64,000 nucleotides of DNA from Agrilutibacter niabensis (GTDB lineage: Bacteria > Pseudomonadota > Gammaproteobacteria > Xanthomonadales > Xanthomonadaceae): assembly GCF_042657165.1 (NCBI RefSeq), contig NZ_JBHSNJ010000013.1:62001-126000 (forward strand). The letters run 5' to 3'. The notes under the pieces are model-generated. The model ran no database searches. It had not been told where the DNA came from and worked only from the letters and a program-made list of their open reading frames with translations. Made by a program: the position numbers and the translations under genes. This document shows, in pieces, positions 1-8,233 of this stretch. Position 1 is the stretch's first letter. Every line of letters starts with the position of its first letter.

Positions 1-251
1 TTGCGCGGCTGTTCGCGCTGAGCACGCGCGGCAGCACGCGCTTTGACACCCCGCGCTACCAGCCCGGCGATGCCTTCCTGTTCGGGCCGGAAACCCGCGG
101 CCTGCCGGGCGAAGTGCTCGACATCGTGCCGGCGGCGCAGCGCCTGCGCCTGCCGATGCGGCCGGGCAACCGCAGCCTGAATCTGTCCAACACCGTCGCG
201 GTGGTGGTGTTCGAGGCGTGGCGGCAACAGGGGTTCGAAGGCGGCGCCTGA
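1..251 (+). CDS. trmL: tRNA (cytidine/uridine-2'-O-)-methyltransferase, C-terminal part
   Basis: This is the 3' end of a SPOUT-class tRNA 2'-O-methyltransferase; the 5' part lies outside the window. About 82 codons are visible, in the frame that starts at base 3. The tail carries the hallmarks of the TrmL/YibK family that methylates the wobble ribose of tRNA-Leu: FGPETRGLP (SAM-binding loop), LRLPM, and NRSLNLSNTVAVVVFEAWRQ near the C-terminus, which forms the trefoil knot. The stop codon is at 249-251. It is followed by an AraC regulator gene with no obvious functional link. TrmL is preferred over TrmJ or TrmH because of the short tail after the knot and the exact LSNTVAVVV wording; this is from family memory. 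Confidence 0.88.
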   Translation, partial: ARLFALSTRGSTRFDTPRYQPGDAFLFGPETRGLPGEVLDIVPAAQRLRLPMRPGNRSLNLSNTVAVVVFEAWRQQGFEGGA

Positions 252-323
252 CGAACGGTGGCGGAACGCTGTGCCACCCGCCGCGATGCGGCAACCTCGC
301 CACCAGCGGCGTACGCTCGCGGC

Positions 324-1217
324 ATGAGCGAACACGCGCCACCGCCCCGCGGATCCGCCGCGATGCACGTCGCGCCGCTGCATCGCGGCGCGCTGTCGGT
401 GCTCGACTTCCGCTGCCAGGCCGGACCGCACACGCCGACGCAGGTCGAGCGCCACGACTTCACTTCGGTTTCGTACGTGCGCCGCGGCAGCTTCGGCTAC
501 CGGGCGCGCGGCGAGGAGTTCGAGCTGATCGCGGGTTCGGTGCTGGTCGGGTTGTGCGGCGACGAGTTCGTCTGCACCCACGCGCACCACCACGGCGGCG
601 ACGAATGCCTGTCGTTCAAGCTGGCACCGGAGCTGGCCGACAGCTTCAACGCGACGCCGCGGCACTGGCGCGCCGGCGGCCTGCCGCCGCTGCCGGAACT
701 GATGGTGCTGGGCGAACTGGCCCAGGCCGCCGTCGACGGCGACAGCGATTTCGGCGTGGACGAAGCGGGCCTGCTGCTGGTCGGCCGCTTCCTCTCGCTG
801 GCGGACGGGCGACGCCGTCCGGCGCTGCAGGCGACGGCGCGCGACCGCCGCCGCGCGGTGGAAACGGCGCTGTGGCTCGATGCGCATGCGCACGAGGACA
901 TCGACCTGGAAGCCACCGCGGCGCAGGCCGGACTGAGCGCCTGGCACTTCCTGCGCCTGTTTGCGCGCGTGGTCGGGGTGACGCCGCACCAGTATCTGCT
1001 GCGCGCGCGCCTGCGCCGGGCCGCCCGCATGCTCGCGGAGGACGAGCGCCCGGTCACCGACGTCGCGCTGGAGGCCGGCTTCGCCGACCTGTCGAATTTC
1101 GTCCGCAGCTTCCATCGCGTCGCCGGGCTGCCGCCGCGGCATTTCCGCCACGCCGCGCGCGGTGACCGCGAACAGATCGCCGCGCTGGCGCGCCGCCTCG
1201 ATCGCCGGCGCCACTGA
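324..1217 (+). CDS. AraC-family transcriptional regulator
   Basis: A 297-residue DNA-binding regulator. The N-terminal half is a cupin-like sensing domain with a histidine-rich stretch (HAHHHGGDE) typical of AraC_binding folds. The C-terminal ~100 residues hold the double helix-turn-helix: first helix pair around DLEATAAQAGLSAWHFLRLF, second around VTDVALEAGFADLSNFVRSF, ending in the G-x-x-P motif GLPPRHFR. The reading frame is open from 258, but MSEHAPP at 324 gives a normal-length protein; 363 (MHVAPL) is another possible start. No ligand can be read from the sequence. A weak terminator-like hairpin with a T-run overlaps the stop codon. The regulated genes are unknown; the small VOC gene 70 bp downstream is a candidate by position only. 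Confidence 0.88.
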   Translation: MSEHAPPPRGSAAMHVAPLHRGALSVLDFRCQAGPHTPTQVERHDFTSVSYVRRGSFGYRARGEEFELIAGSVLVGLCGDEFVCTHAHHHGGDECLSFKLAPELADSFNATPRHWRAGGLPPLPELMVLGELAQAAVDGDSDFGVDEAGLLLVGRFLSLADGRRRPALQATARDRRRAVETALWLDAHAHEDIDLEATAAQAGLSAWHFLRLFARVVGVTPHQYLLRARLRRAARMLAEDERPVTDVALEAGFADLSNFVRSFHRVAGLPPRHFRHAARGDREQIAALARRLDRRRH

Positions 1218-1231
1218 CGGCGCAATTTTTT
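1208..1231 (+). terminator. weak intrinsic terminator after the AraC gene
   Basis: A 5-bp GC stem (GCGCC at 1208-1212, GGCGC at 1219-1223) with a 6-nt loop overlaps the stop codon. It is followed by AA and six T residues at 1226-1231. The stem is short, so termination strength is doubtful. Confidence 0.45.
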
Positions 1232-1287
1232 CCAAGTAGCGCGCCGCGGGCGGCGCCATGCTGGCGTCCCCATCACGGAGACCCGCC

Positions 1288-1647
1288 ATGTACGACCACC
1301 TTGGACTGCAAGTGAAGAACCTCGATGCCGGCGTGCGCTTCTATGAAGCGGTTCTGGCGCCGCTCGGCCTCGAACTCGATTCGCGCTACGACGGCGGCGC
1401 CGGCCTCGGCCCCAAGGGCGCGCCGGCACTGTGGCTGTACGAGAACGCGAAGGCGCACGGCGGCACGCATGTCGCCTTCCAGGCGCGCGATCGCGCCGCG
1501 GTCGATGCGTTCCATGCCGCGGGACTGGCCAGCGGCGGTCGCGACAATGGCCCGCCCGGCCTGCGCGTGGACTACGCGCCGAACTACTACGCCGCGTTCC
1601 TGATCGATCCGGACGGCAACAACGTCGAAGCGGTGTGCATGGCGTAG
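1288..1647 (+). CDS. VOC (glyoxalase/bleomycin-resistance fold) family protein
   Basis: A 119-residue single-domain protein of the vicinal oxygen chelate superfamily. The N-terminus MYDHLGLQVKNLDAGVRFYE and the C-terminal FLIDPDGNNVEAV are the two signature beta-alpha-beta-beta ends of the fold; likely metal ligands are His5 and the Glu of NNVEAV. The start at 1288 is favoured over 1258 because GGAG lies at 1277-1280 and homologues begin at MYDH. Family members range from lyases and dioxygenases to antibiotic-binding proteins, and the substrate cannot be inferred here. It stands alone between an AraC gene and an ArsR operon. Confidence 0.87.
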   Translation: MYDHLGLQVKNLDAGVRFYEAVLAPLGLELDSRYDGGAGLGPKGAPALWLYENAKAHGGTHVAFQARDRAAVDAFHAAGLASGGRDNGPPGLRVDYAPNYYAAFLIDPDGNNVEAVCMA

Positions 1648-1767
1648 CCGCCCGGCCACCACGCCGCGCGCGCGCCGCGAAGGACCCGGCCGCGGGCGGG
1701 TTCCTCGCGGCGCGATCGGCGGCGCTGCATGCCCGTCTTCGCGACCCTACTGTCGCGCCATAAACAT

Positions 1768-1783
1768 TCAACCAAAGTGTTGA
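1768..1783. promoter_or_regulatory. operator-like palindrome, upstream copy (ArsR promoter)
   Basis: TCAACCAAAGTGTTGA is an inverted repeat (TCAAC, 6-bp spacer, GTTGA) that overlaps the -35 hexamer of the ArsR promoter. A second palindrome starting with the same TCAACC lies 39 bp downstream at 1807-1822. Such paired palindromes fit a dimeric winged-helix ArsR repressor; the protein-site link is inference. Confidence 0.6.
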
Positions 1784-1807
1784 CAATCACCGCGACCGGC
1801 GTATATT
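1780..1807 (+). promoter_or_regulatory. sigma-70 promoter of the arsR-SRPBCC operon
   Basis: TTGACA at 1780-1785 matches the -35 consensus exactly. TATATT at 1802-1807 is a near-consensus -10, with a 16-bp spacer. The expected transcription start, about 7 nt after the -10, falls at or next to the ATG at 1815, so the mRNA should be leaderless. In this GC-rich background the AT-rich elements stand out. Confidence 0.8.
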
Positions 1808-1822
1808 CAACCTCATGGTTGA
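1807..1822. promoter_or_regulatory. operator-like palindrome over the ArsR start codon
   Basis: TCAACCTCATGGTTGA is a 6-bp perfect inverted repeat (TCAACC/GGTTGA) around a 4-bp spacer. It includes the last base of the -10 element and the ATG at 1815, so a bound repressor would block both promoter and start site. It is paired with the copy at 1768-1783. Confidence 0.65.
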
Positions 1823-2201
1823 CAAATCTCCCGAACGCCTCGACGCCGTCTTCCGCGCCCTCGCCGATCCCACGCGCCGCGCGATGCTGCGCGACCTCGC
1901 GCGGCACCCGCGCACCGTCGGCGAACTCGCCGCACCGTTCGACATCTCGCTGGCCGGCGCGTCCAAGCACATCCAGATGCTCGAACGCGCCGGACTGATC
2001 CGGCGCGAGGTGCAGGGGCGCGTGCACACCTGCCGCCTCGACGCGCGCCCGCTGCACGCCGGCGCGGAATGGATCCGCCATTACGAACGCTTCTGGAACC
2101 AGAAGCTCGACACCCTCGAAGCCCTGCTCAAGGCCGAGGACGCCGCCAGACCGGCGGCGAAATCCCCCCGCAAGTCCCGTCCCCCACGGAGGAAGCCATG
2201 A
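1815..2201 (+). CDS. ArsR-family winged-helix transcriptional repressor
   Basis: A 128-residue regulator. Residues ~8-30 (LDAVFRALADPTRRAMLRDL) are the signature first helices of the ArsR/SmtB family. Residues ~34-65 (TVGELAAPFDISLAGASKHI) form the helix-turn-helix, followed by a wing ending RREVQGR. No CxC metal site is visible, so it is probably not a metal sensor. It belongs to the class that accompanies SRPBCC/AHSA1 proteins. Its TGA overlaps the ATG of the next gene (ATGA), so the two are translationally coupled. No Shine-Dalgarno sequence precedes the ATG, which fits a leaderless mRNA. Two palindromes in the promoter suggest autorepression. The C-terminal tail is rich in K, R and P. Confidence 0.92.
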   Translation: MVDKSPERLDAVFRALADPTRRAMLRDLARHPRTVGELAAPFDISLAGASKHIQMLERAGLIRREVQGRVHTCRLDARPLHAGAEWIRHYERFWNQKLDTLEALLKAEDAARPAAKSPRKSRPPRRKP

Positions 2202-2749
2202 ATACCGTCCTGACCGAAGCCGACTACGGCGTGCGCACCGCCCCCGACACCGTGCGCGTCGAGCGCCTGCTGCCCGGGCCGATCGAGCGCGTGTGGCAGT
2301 ACCTCACCGATTCGGAGCTGCGTTCACAGTGGCTTGCCGGCGGCGAGATGGAACCGCGCCTGGGCGGCCACGTCGAACTCGTGTTCCGAAATTCCTCGCT
2401 GACCGAGAACGACGATCCGCCGCCGCCCAAGTACGCGCAGTTCGCCGGCGAATCGCGCATGGGCGGCACGATCACCGAATTCGATCCACCCCGCGTGCTC
2501 GCCTATACCTGGGGCGAAGCGGACAGCAGCCATTCGCACGTGCGGTTCGAGCTCAGCGCGCAAGGCGCGCAGGTGCGCATGGTGGTCACGCACAGCCGGC
2601 TTGCGACCCGCGAGGGCATGCTCAGCGTCGCCGGCGGCTGGCACGCGCACCTGGACATCCTGCGCGACCGCATGAGCGGGCGTACGCCCGACGGATTCTG
2701 GCGCTCGCACACGCGCCTGGAAGCCGAGTACGCGCAGCGGCTCGCCTGA
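2198..2749 (+). CDS. SRPBCC / AHSA1-type ligand-binding protein
   Basis: A 183-residue START-like (Bet v1 fold) protein. VERLLPGPIERVWQYLTDSE and SQWLAGGEMEPRLGGHVELV are the opening strand and helix of the AHSA1 family. FDPPRVLAYTWGE and MVVTHSRL, then a C-terminal helix (GGWHAHLDILRDRM), complete the cavity fold. The ATG at 2198 overlaps the ArsR stop and is preceded by GGAGGA at 2188-2193, which fixes the start. ArsR-SRPBCC operons are common in proteobacteria and the partner's ligand is usually unknown; stress or hydrophobic-ligand binding are guesses. It is probably repressed together with the ArsR gene. Confidence 0.88.
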   Translation: MNTVLTEADYGVRTAPDTVRVERLLPGPIERVWQYLTDSELRSQWLAGGEMEPRLGGHVELVFRNSSLTENDDPPPPKYAQFAGESRMGGTITEFDPPRVLAYTWGEADSSHSHVRFELSAQGAQVRMVVTHSRLATREGMLSVAGGWHAHLDILRDRMSGRTPDGFWRSHTRLEAEYAQRLA

Positions 2750-2818
2750 CCTGCGCTTGCCCCGATGCAGGCACCCGCCAGCGTGCGCGCCGCGCGCTGG
2801 TGGACTGCACCGTCGCGG

Positions 2819-3505
2819 CTATTTCAATCCGGCCTGGATTTCCTTCGCCCGCTCCAGGTGATGCGCCACCTCCGCGCGCGTGGTGGTGAAGTGCTTGCGC
2901 ACGTTGTCGGCCGTCGCGGCCGGTAGCAGGGTGCCGTCGATCAGCGCGAGCGCTTCGCCATGGCCGCGCACCATCGCATCCATGTAAGCCCTCTCGTAGG
3001 CGCCGCCGCTCTGCGTCGCCAGTGTCTTCAGGTCGGCCTCGCCCTTGCTGCGCAGCGCGGAGATCGCGGGCGCCGTCGATTCCGCGCCACCCAGGCGCGT
3101 GGTGTCGGCAAGGTTCTTTTCATGGTCGGACTTCATCATCTGCGCAAAGGCGAGCACCGGCCCGGTCACCTGTTTGGTCTGCGCCTGGTCGGCTGCGGCG
3201 ATCTCGTGCTCGTTCACCGCGATCAGCAGCGCCAGCGCGTCCGCTTGTGAAGTCGTGGCCGCGGCACTGGCGGGGCCAGCGGTGGCAGGCGTGCCTGCCG
3301 ACGGCGCCGGCGTCGCCGCCCCAGAGTCGACATCGGTGACCGGCGGGGGCACCACCGCCTCGCCGCTCGACGCCGGCTCGGCCGGCGTGGCCGCGCTGTC
3401 GTCCTCAACGGTGCGCCGGTCGCACGCGGCCGGCAACAGGCCGAACGCAAGCGCGGCGGCGAGGAGCCTGTGCGTCCGGTGCGGATTCGGGTGATTCGTG
3501 TTCAT
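2819..3505 (-). CDS. DUF4142 family lipoprotein
   Basis: A 228-residue exported lipoprotein. The signal peptide ends in a lipobox-like LLPAAC with the lipidated cysteine at residue 28. A low-complexity Ala/Pro/Thr linker follows (~30-85). The C-terminal ~140 residues are a ferritin-like four-helix domain of the DUF4142 type: ALALLIAVNEHEIAAADQAQ, LAFAQMMKSDHEKNLADT, and AYMDAMVRGHGEALALID. The conserved E and H residues in the DUF4142 family recall di-metal sites, but function is unproven. It is convergent with the SRPBCC gene and divergent from the TonB receptor gene. Confidence 0.83.
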   Translation of the reverse strand: MNTNHPNPHRTHRLLAAALAFGLLPAACDRRTVEDDSAATPAEPASSGEAVVPPPVTDVDSGAATPAPSAGTPATAGPASAAATTSQADALALLIAVNEHEIAAADQAQTKQVTGPVLAFAQMMKSDHEKNLADTTRLGGAESTAPAISALRSKGEADLKTLATQSGGAYERAYMDAMVRGHGEALALIDGTLLPAATADNVRKHFTTTRAEVAHHLERAKEIQAGLK

Positions 3506-3681
3506 GGCCTCTCCTTGTCAGTGCCGCGGCGCAGCCCAGCGTCGAAACCGTAGGCGGCCCGGCGTATACGCAACGTTGCGACTTGGCTGGGTGTTGTCAG
3601 TGGCTGCCGGTGGTCCAAGGCGTTCATCGCCGCCGGGGCGGCGGCCTTGTAGGCTCGGCGTGCCGTATCCCCGGGGTCGCC

Positions 3682-5817
3682 ATGCCGCGTTCGCACCATC
3701 GATGGGCCGTCTGCATGGCGACGCTGTTGGCCGGCGCGTCGGCGGCGCGCGCCCAGGACATCACCACGCTCGATCGCGTGCAGGTCACCGCCACGCGCGT
3801 GCCGCACGACAGCGCGGATACGCCAGCCGCGATCAGCGTGGTTGCCATCGAGGACGAGCCGCGCGACACCCTCGGCGCCAACGTGTCCGAGCAGCTGTAC
3901 GCGGTACCGGGCGTGCTCGCACGCACGCGCCAGAATTTCGCGCAGGACGAACAACTGTCGATCCGCGGCTTCGGCACGCGCGCCAGCTTCGGCATCCGCG
4001 GCGTGCGCCTGTACGTCGACGGCATTCCGGCCACGATGCCGGATGGGCAGGGCCAGCTGTCGCATTTCCCGCTGATGGATGGCGAACGCATCGAAGTGCT
4101 GCGCGGGCCGTTTTCAGCGCTCTATGGGAATGCCGCGGGCGGCGTGCTGCAGCTGTTCACCGTCGATGGCGTCAGTCCGCGCGAGCTGCAGCTGGAAGCC
4201 GCAGGCGGCAACGATGGCAACCGCCGCATCAGCGCGCGCCTGCGCGATGCCCGCGCTGGCTTCGACTACGTACTGGGACTCAACCACTTCGCCACCGATG
4301 GCGCGCGCGCGCACAGCCGCGCGGAGCGTTCGTTGCTGGACGCCAAGGCGAACCTCATCTGGCAAGGCACGCGGCTCGCGCTGGTCGCCAATGCGCTGTG
4401 GGCGCCCGACGCGCAGGATCCGCTCGGCCTGGACCGCCGGCAGTTCGAAACCGATCCGCGCCAGGTAAGCGACGCCGCGCTGCGCTTCGACACGCGCAAG
4501 TCGGTGACCCAGCGCCAGCTCGGCACGACGCTCGTGCACGCGCTCGGTGGCGGCGCGCAGCTGAGCCTGCTCGCCTACGCGGGCGGGCGCGAGACCACCC
4601 AGTACCTCGCCATTCCCGTCGCCACCCAGGCCAATCCGCTCAGCGGCGGCGGCGTGATCGACCTTGATGCGCCCTATGCCGGCATCGATGCGCGATGGAT
4701 GCACGCCGGCACGCCTGGCGGAACACCGCTCGAATTCGTCGCCGGCGTGGGTCTCGATCGCCAGCGCCAGGATCGCCGCGGCTACGATAACTTCGTCGGC
4801 GCGCAGCTGGGTGTGCGTGGCGCGCTGCGGCTGTCGCAGGACGACGACGTGCGCGCCTTCGATCCGTACATGCAGGCCACGTGGCAACCCGCGGACGCCT
4901 GGACGCTGATGGCCGGCGTGCGCCACAGCGACATCCGCTTCCGCTCACGCGACCGCTACGTCACTGCCGGCAATCCTGACGACAGCGGCGAGGTGCGCTA
5001 CCGGGCGACCTCACCGGTGGCTGGCATCGGCTGGAACCCGACGCCGCGCTGGCACTGGTTCGCCGCCTGGGGCCGCGGTTTCGAGACGCCGACGTTCAAC
5101 GAACTGGCCTATCGCAGCGATGGCGGCAGCGGACCGAACTTCGCCCTGCAGCCCGCGCGCACGCACAGCATCGAGGCGGGGGTGAAGTTCCACGGCAATG
5201 ACGCCACGTCCGAGTTCGTGCTGTTCCGCGCCGACACGCACGACGAACTGACCGTCGCCACCAGCAGCGGCGGCCGCACCACGTTCCAGAACGCGGGCGA
5301 TGCGCGGCGCCGTGGCGCGGAGTGGTCGGCGCGCTTCCCGCTGGCCATGCGCTGGCGCGCCGAATGGGCGGCGACGTGGCTGGATGCCCGCTTCCACGAC
5401 AGCTTCCTCGCGTGCGCGGCGACGCCCTGCCCGGTGGCGAACGTCCCCGTTGCCGCCGGCGCGCGCATTCCCGGGGTGCCGCGCACCCATGCCTATGCCG
5501 CGCTGCAATGGGGCGGCGATCGCGGCTGGCATGTGCGCGCGGACGCGCGTCACGTGGGCGCGGTGCCGGTGAACAACTTCGACGACGAACGCGCACCGGC
5601 CTACACCGCCTTTGGCGCGAGTGCGGGTTACGGCGTGAACAGTCGCGACGGTGACGGGCGCGCGTTCGTCGCGCTGGACAACCTCTTCGACCGCCGTTAC
5701 GCCGGATCGGTGATCGTCAACGAGGGCAACCGCCGCTATTACGAGCCCGCCGCTGGCCGCAGCATCTCAGTCGGGCTGGAATGGCGCTGGCGCGCTGCAC
5801 GCAGCGGCGCGCCTTGA
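3682..5817 (+). CDS. TonB-dependent outer-membrane receptor
   Basis: A 711-residue ligand-gated outer-membrane transporter. A Sec signal (residues 1-25, ending AARAQ) is followed by the TonB box region (ITTLDRVQVTATRVP). The plug domain contains QLSIRGFG, VRLYVDGIP and IEVLRGPFSALYGNAAGG. The 22-strand barrel ends in a terminal strand finishing SVGLEWRW and a short tail. The frame is open from 3583, but MPRSHHRW at 3682 begins a proper signal peptide. Plug wording is like receptors annotated for iron chelates or unknown substrates; the substrate is not readable. A lipoprotein related to sorbosone dehydrogenases lies 110 bp downstream on the same strand and could act with it. Confidence 0.92.
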   Translation: MPRSHHRWAVCMATLLAGASAARAQDITTLDRVQVTATRVPHDSADTPAAISVVAIEDEPRDTLGANVSEQLYAVPGVLARTRQNFAQDEQLSIRGFGTRASFGIRGVRLYVDGIPATMPDGQGQLSHFPLMDGERIEVLRGPFSALYGNAAGGVLQLFTVDGVSPRELQLEAAGGNDGNRRISARLRDARAGFDYVLGLNHFATDGARAHSRAERSLLDAKANLIWQGTRLALVANALWAPDAQDPLGLDRRQFETDPRQVSDAALRFDTRKSVTQRQLGTTLVHALGGGAQLSLLAYAGGRETTQYLAIPVATQANPLSGGGVIDLDAPYAGIDARWMHAGTPGGTPLEFVAGVGLDRQRQDRRGYDNFVGAQLGVRGALRLSQDDDVRAFDPYMQATWQPADAWTLMAGVRHSDIRFRSRDRYVTAGNPDDSGEVRYRATSPVAGIGWNPTPRWHWFAAWGRGFETPTFNELAYRSDGGSGPNFALQPARTHSIEAGVKFHGNDATSEFVLFRADTHDELTVATSSGGRTTFQNAGDARRRGAEWSARFPLAMRWRAEWAATWLDARFHDSFLACAATPCPVANVPVAAGARIPGVPRTHAYAALQWGGDRGWHVRADARHVGAVPVNNFDDERAPAYTAFGASAGYGVNSRDGDGRAFVALDNLFDRRYAGSVIVNEGNRRYYEPAAGRSISVGLEWRWRAARSGAP

Positions 5818-5926
5818 TCCCGCGTTCACTCCACGCGCATCGAGTCACACCGATTTCATAGCGCCAGTCCCACGCTTCCGGCACAGACGGAGCTGTCGTG
5901 GCTCCGCCGCATTACCGGAGATCACG

Positions 5927-7252
5927 ATGCCGCCGCTCACTCGCACTCCAATCGCCCTGATGGTCGTGATGCTGCTGGCTACCGCCGGCTGCGGCGAGTC
6001 CGCACGGCTCACCGCCAAGGCCGATACCGGACCGACGCCGGTGCTGGCCAAGCCGAATCCCTCGCTCGTCCCCACGGTGAAAGTCGCCGCCGCGGTCGGC
6101 TGGGCTCATGGCCAGGCGCCCGTTCCCGCTGCCGGCTTCCAGGTCAACGCCTTCGCCACGGGCCTCGAACATCCGCGCTGGCTGTACGTGCTGCCCAACG
6201 GCGACGTGCTGGTGGCGGAGACCAACCGTCCACCCACGGAGGATGCACCGTCGAATCCGATCCGCGCCGCGATGATGAAATCCGCCTTCGCGAAAGCGGG
6301 CGCGGCCATGCCCAGTCCCAACCGCATCACCCTGCTGCGCGACGGCGACGGCGACGGCGTGGCCGAGACGCGCACCGTGTTCCTGCAAGGACTCATGTCG
6401 CCGTTCGGCATGGCGCTGGTCGGCGATGACTTCTACGTCGCCAATGCCGACGCGGTAGTGCGGTTTCCATACACGCGCGGCGCCACCCGCATCGATGCGG
6501 CGCCGGTGAAGCTTGCCGACCTGCCCGGCGCACCGCGCAACCACCACTGGACCAAGAGCCTGCTCGCCAGTCGCGATGGCACCAGGCTGTACGTCGGCGT
6601 CGGCTCCAACAGCAACATCGCCGAGCACGGCATGGACATCGAGGCCAACCGCGCCGCGATCCTCGAGATAGACGTTAAGTCCGGCGCCAGTCGCGTCTTC
6701 GCCAGCGGCCTGCGCAATCCCGTGGGGCTGGCGTGGCAGCCGCAGAGCGGTGCGTTGTGGACGGTGGTCAACGAACGCGACGAACTCGGCAGCGACCTGG
6801 TGCCCGACTACCTCACCTCGGTGCGCGACGGCGCGTTCTACGGCTGGCCCTACAGTTATTACGGCGCGCATGTCGACACGCGCGTGCAGCCGCAGGATCC
6901 AGCGCTGGTCGCCAAGGCGATCGCGCCCGACTACGCGCTGGGCGCGCACGTCGCCTCGCTGGGCCTGGCGTTCTACGACGGCAAACTGCTGCCCGCGCGC
7001 TACGCCAACGGCGCCGTGATCGGCCTGCACGGCTCGTGGAACCGCGATCCGCCCAGCGGCTACAAGGTGGTGTTCGTGCCGTTCGCCGACGGCAAGCCAG
7101 CCGGCGCGATCGAGGACGTGCTGACCGGCTTCCTGGATGAACAGGGCAATGCGCGTGGGCGGCCGGTGGGCGTGGTGGTCGATGCGCACGGCGCGCTGCT
7201 GGTGGCGGACGATGTCGGCAACGTGGTCTGGCGGGTGGTTCCGGCGCGCTAG
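5927..7252 (+). CDS. PQQ-dependent sugar dehydrogenase-like (sorbosone dehydrogenase family) lipoprotein
   Basis: A 441-residue periplasmic six-bladed beta-propeller of the soluble glucose/sorbosone dehydrogenase family (GSDH). The signal peptide ends TAGC (lipidated Cys22). Propeller landmarks include GLEHPRWLYVLPNGDVLVAE, GLRNPVGLAWQPQSGALWTVVNERDELG, FYGWPYSYYG and IGLHGSWNR near the C-terminus. Family members oxidise aldoses or sorbosone with PQQ; no PQQ biosynthesis genes are in this window. The start has GGAG 6 nt upstream. It lies behind a TonB receptor gene on the same strand. Confidence 0.86.
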   Translation: MPPLTRTPIALMVVMLLATAGCGESARLTAKADTGPTPVLAKPNPSLVPTVKVAAAVGWAHGQAPVPAAGFQVNAFATGLEHPRWLYVLPNGDVLVAETNRPPTEDAPSNPIRAAMMKSAFAKAGAAMPSPNRITLLRDGDGDGVAETRTVFLQGLMSPFGMALVGDDFYVANADAVVRFPYTRGATRIDAAPVKLADLPGAPRNHHWTKSLLASRDGTRLYVGVGSNSNIAEHGMDIEANRAAILEIDVKSGASRVFASGLRNPVGLAWQPQSGALWTVVNERDELGSDLVPDYLTSVRDGAFYGWPYSYYGAHVDTRVQPQDPALVAKAIAPDYALGAHVASLGLAFYDGKLLPARYANGAVIGLHGSWNRDPPSGYKVVFVPFADGKPAGAIEDVLTGFLDEQGNARGRPVGVVVDAHGALLVADDVGNVVWRVVPAR

Positions 7253-7409
7253 CCGAGGCGGACCACACCCAAGCTGGATAGTTCCTGTACTAGATAGTTT
7301 GTTATTAAGCCCGGATTAGGAACCGCCTCGGATACTGGCGGCCACCGGATCCGGCTGGAATTTGCCCAGTCAGGTCCGGCCCCCAAAACAGATAAAAGGC
7401 TGAGTCCTT

Positions 7410-7991
7410 ATGAAGCGTTCCCTGCTTGCCCTGACCCTCCTGGCTGCCCTCCCGTTCGCCGCGTCCGCGGCCGAGGGCCTGTCTTACACCTACGTCGAAG
7501 GCGGCTACGTCGCCACCAACACCGACGGCGACGATGCCGACGGCTGGGGCCTCAACGGTTCGGTTGCGATCACCGACAACTTCCACGCCTTCGGCGGCTA
7601 CACCTTCCAGAAGACCGACGACGTGACCTTCGGCGGCGTGCGTTTCGATGGCCTGGATGTCGACCAGTGGCGCGTCGGCCTGGGCTACAACCACCCGGTC
7701 GCCGCCAACACCGACCTGCTCGCCCGCGTCGCCTACGAGAACTACGACGTCGAAGGCCTCGATGACAGCCTCGATGGCTACAGCGCCGAAGTCGGCGTGC
7801 GCAGCGCGCTGACGCCGAACTTCGAGGGCTACGCCATGGCCGGTTACGAAGACGGCGATCGCTTCGACGGCGACTTCTACGGCCGTCTCGGCGCCCAGGT
7901 GAAGTTCAACCAGAACTGGGGCGTCAGCGGCGACGTGAAGGTCGCCGACGGCGACACCCAGTGGTTCGTCGGCCCGCGCCTGACGTTCTGA
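7410..7991 (+). CDS. ax21: Ax21 family outer-membrane beta-barrel protein
   Basis: A 193-residue protein with a Sec signal (residues 1-20, ending AASA) and an all-beta body ending in aromatic WFVGPRLTF, as expected for a small outer-membrane barrel. The mature N-terminus (AEGLSYTYVEGGYVATNTDG) matches the Ax21/Omp1X family of Xanthomonas and Stenotrophomonas by eye. Ax21 was once proposed as a sulfated quorum signal and elicitor, but key papers were withdrawn; an outer-membrane or vesicle protein role is the safer reading. No clear Shine-Dalgarno is seen. The 157-bp upstream gap is unusually AT-rich. A strong terminator follows. Confidence 0.85.
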   Translation: MKRSLLALTLLAALPFAASAAEGLSYTYVEGGYVATNTDGDDADGWGLNGSVAITDNFHAFGGYTFQKTDDVTFGGVRFDGLDVDQWRVGLGYNHPVAANTDLLARVAYENYDVEGLDDSLDGYSAEVGVRSALTPNFEGYAMAGYEDGDRFDGDFYGRLGAQVKFNQNWGVSGDVKVADGDTQWFVGPRLTF

Positions 7992-8079
7992 TCAGCGGCA
8001 GGCCGGTTTCCCCCTACCGGCCCGTTGCTAACACTGCAACACGCGACGACTCTCTCTCCCCCGAAAACGTCGCGATTTG

Positions 8080-8106
8080 AAGCCCGGTTCCCCCGGGCTT
8101 CTTTTT
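8080..8106 (+). terminator. intrinsic terminator after ax21
   Basis: An 8-bp perfect stem (AAGCCCGG at 8080-8087 and CCGGGCTT at 8093-8100) with a TTCCC loop, followed by CTTTTT. Confidence 0.9.
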
Positions 8107-8233
8107 GCCTGGACGTTGCTCACGCCTCCGCGGCGGCACGCTCCTTGCGGTAGGAACCGGGCAGGCGAATCACGCGCGGTGGCTGTCCGCGATCGCGAAG
8201 CGCCCGCGTTGGTTTCTACAGGAGGGGAGCAAG

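Noticed and set aside
7410..7991. Ax21 as a proven quorum-sensing signal
   Set aside because: The signalling claim rests on work that was later withdrawn, so only the outer-membrane family assignment is kept.
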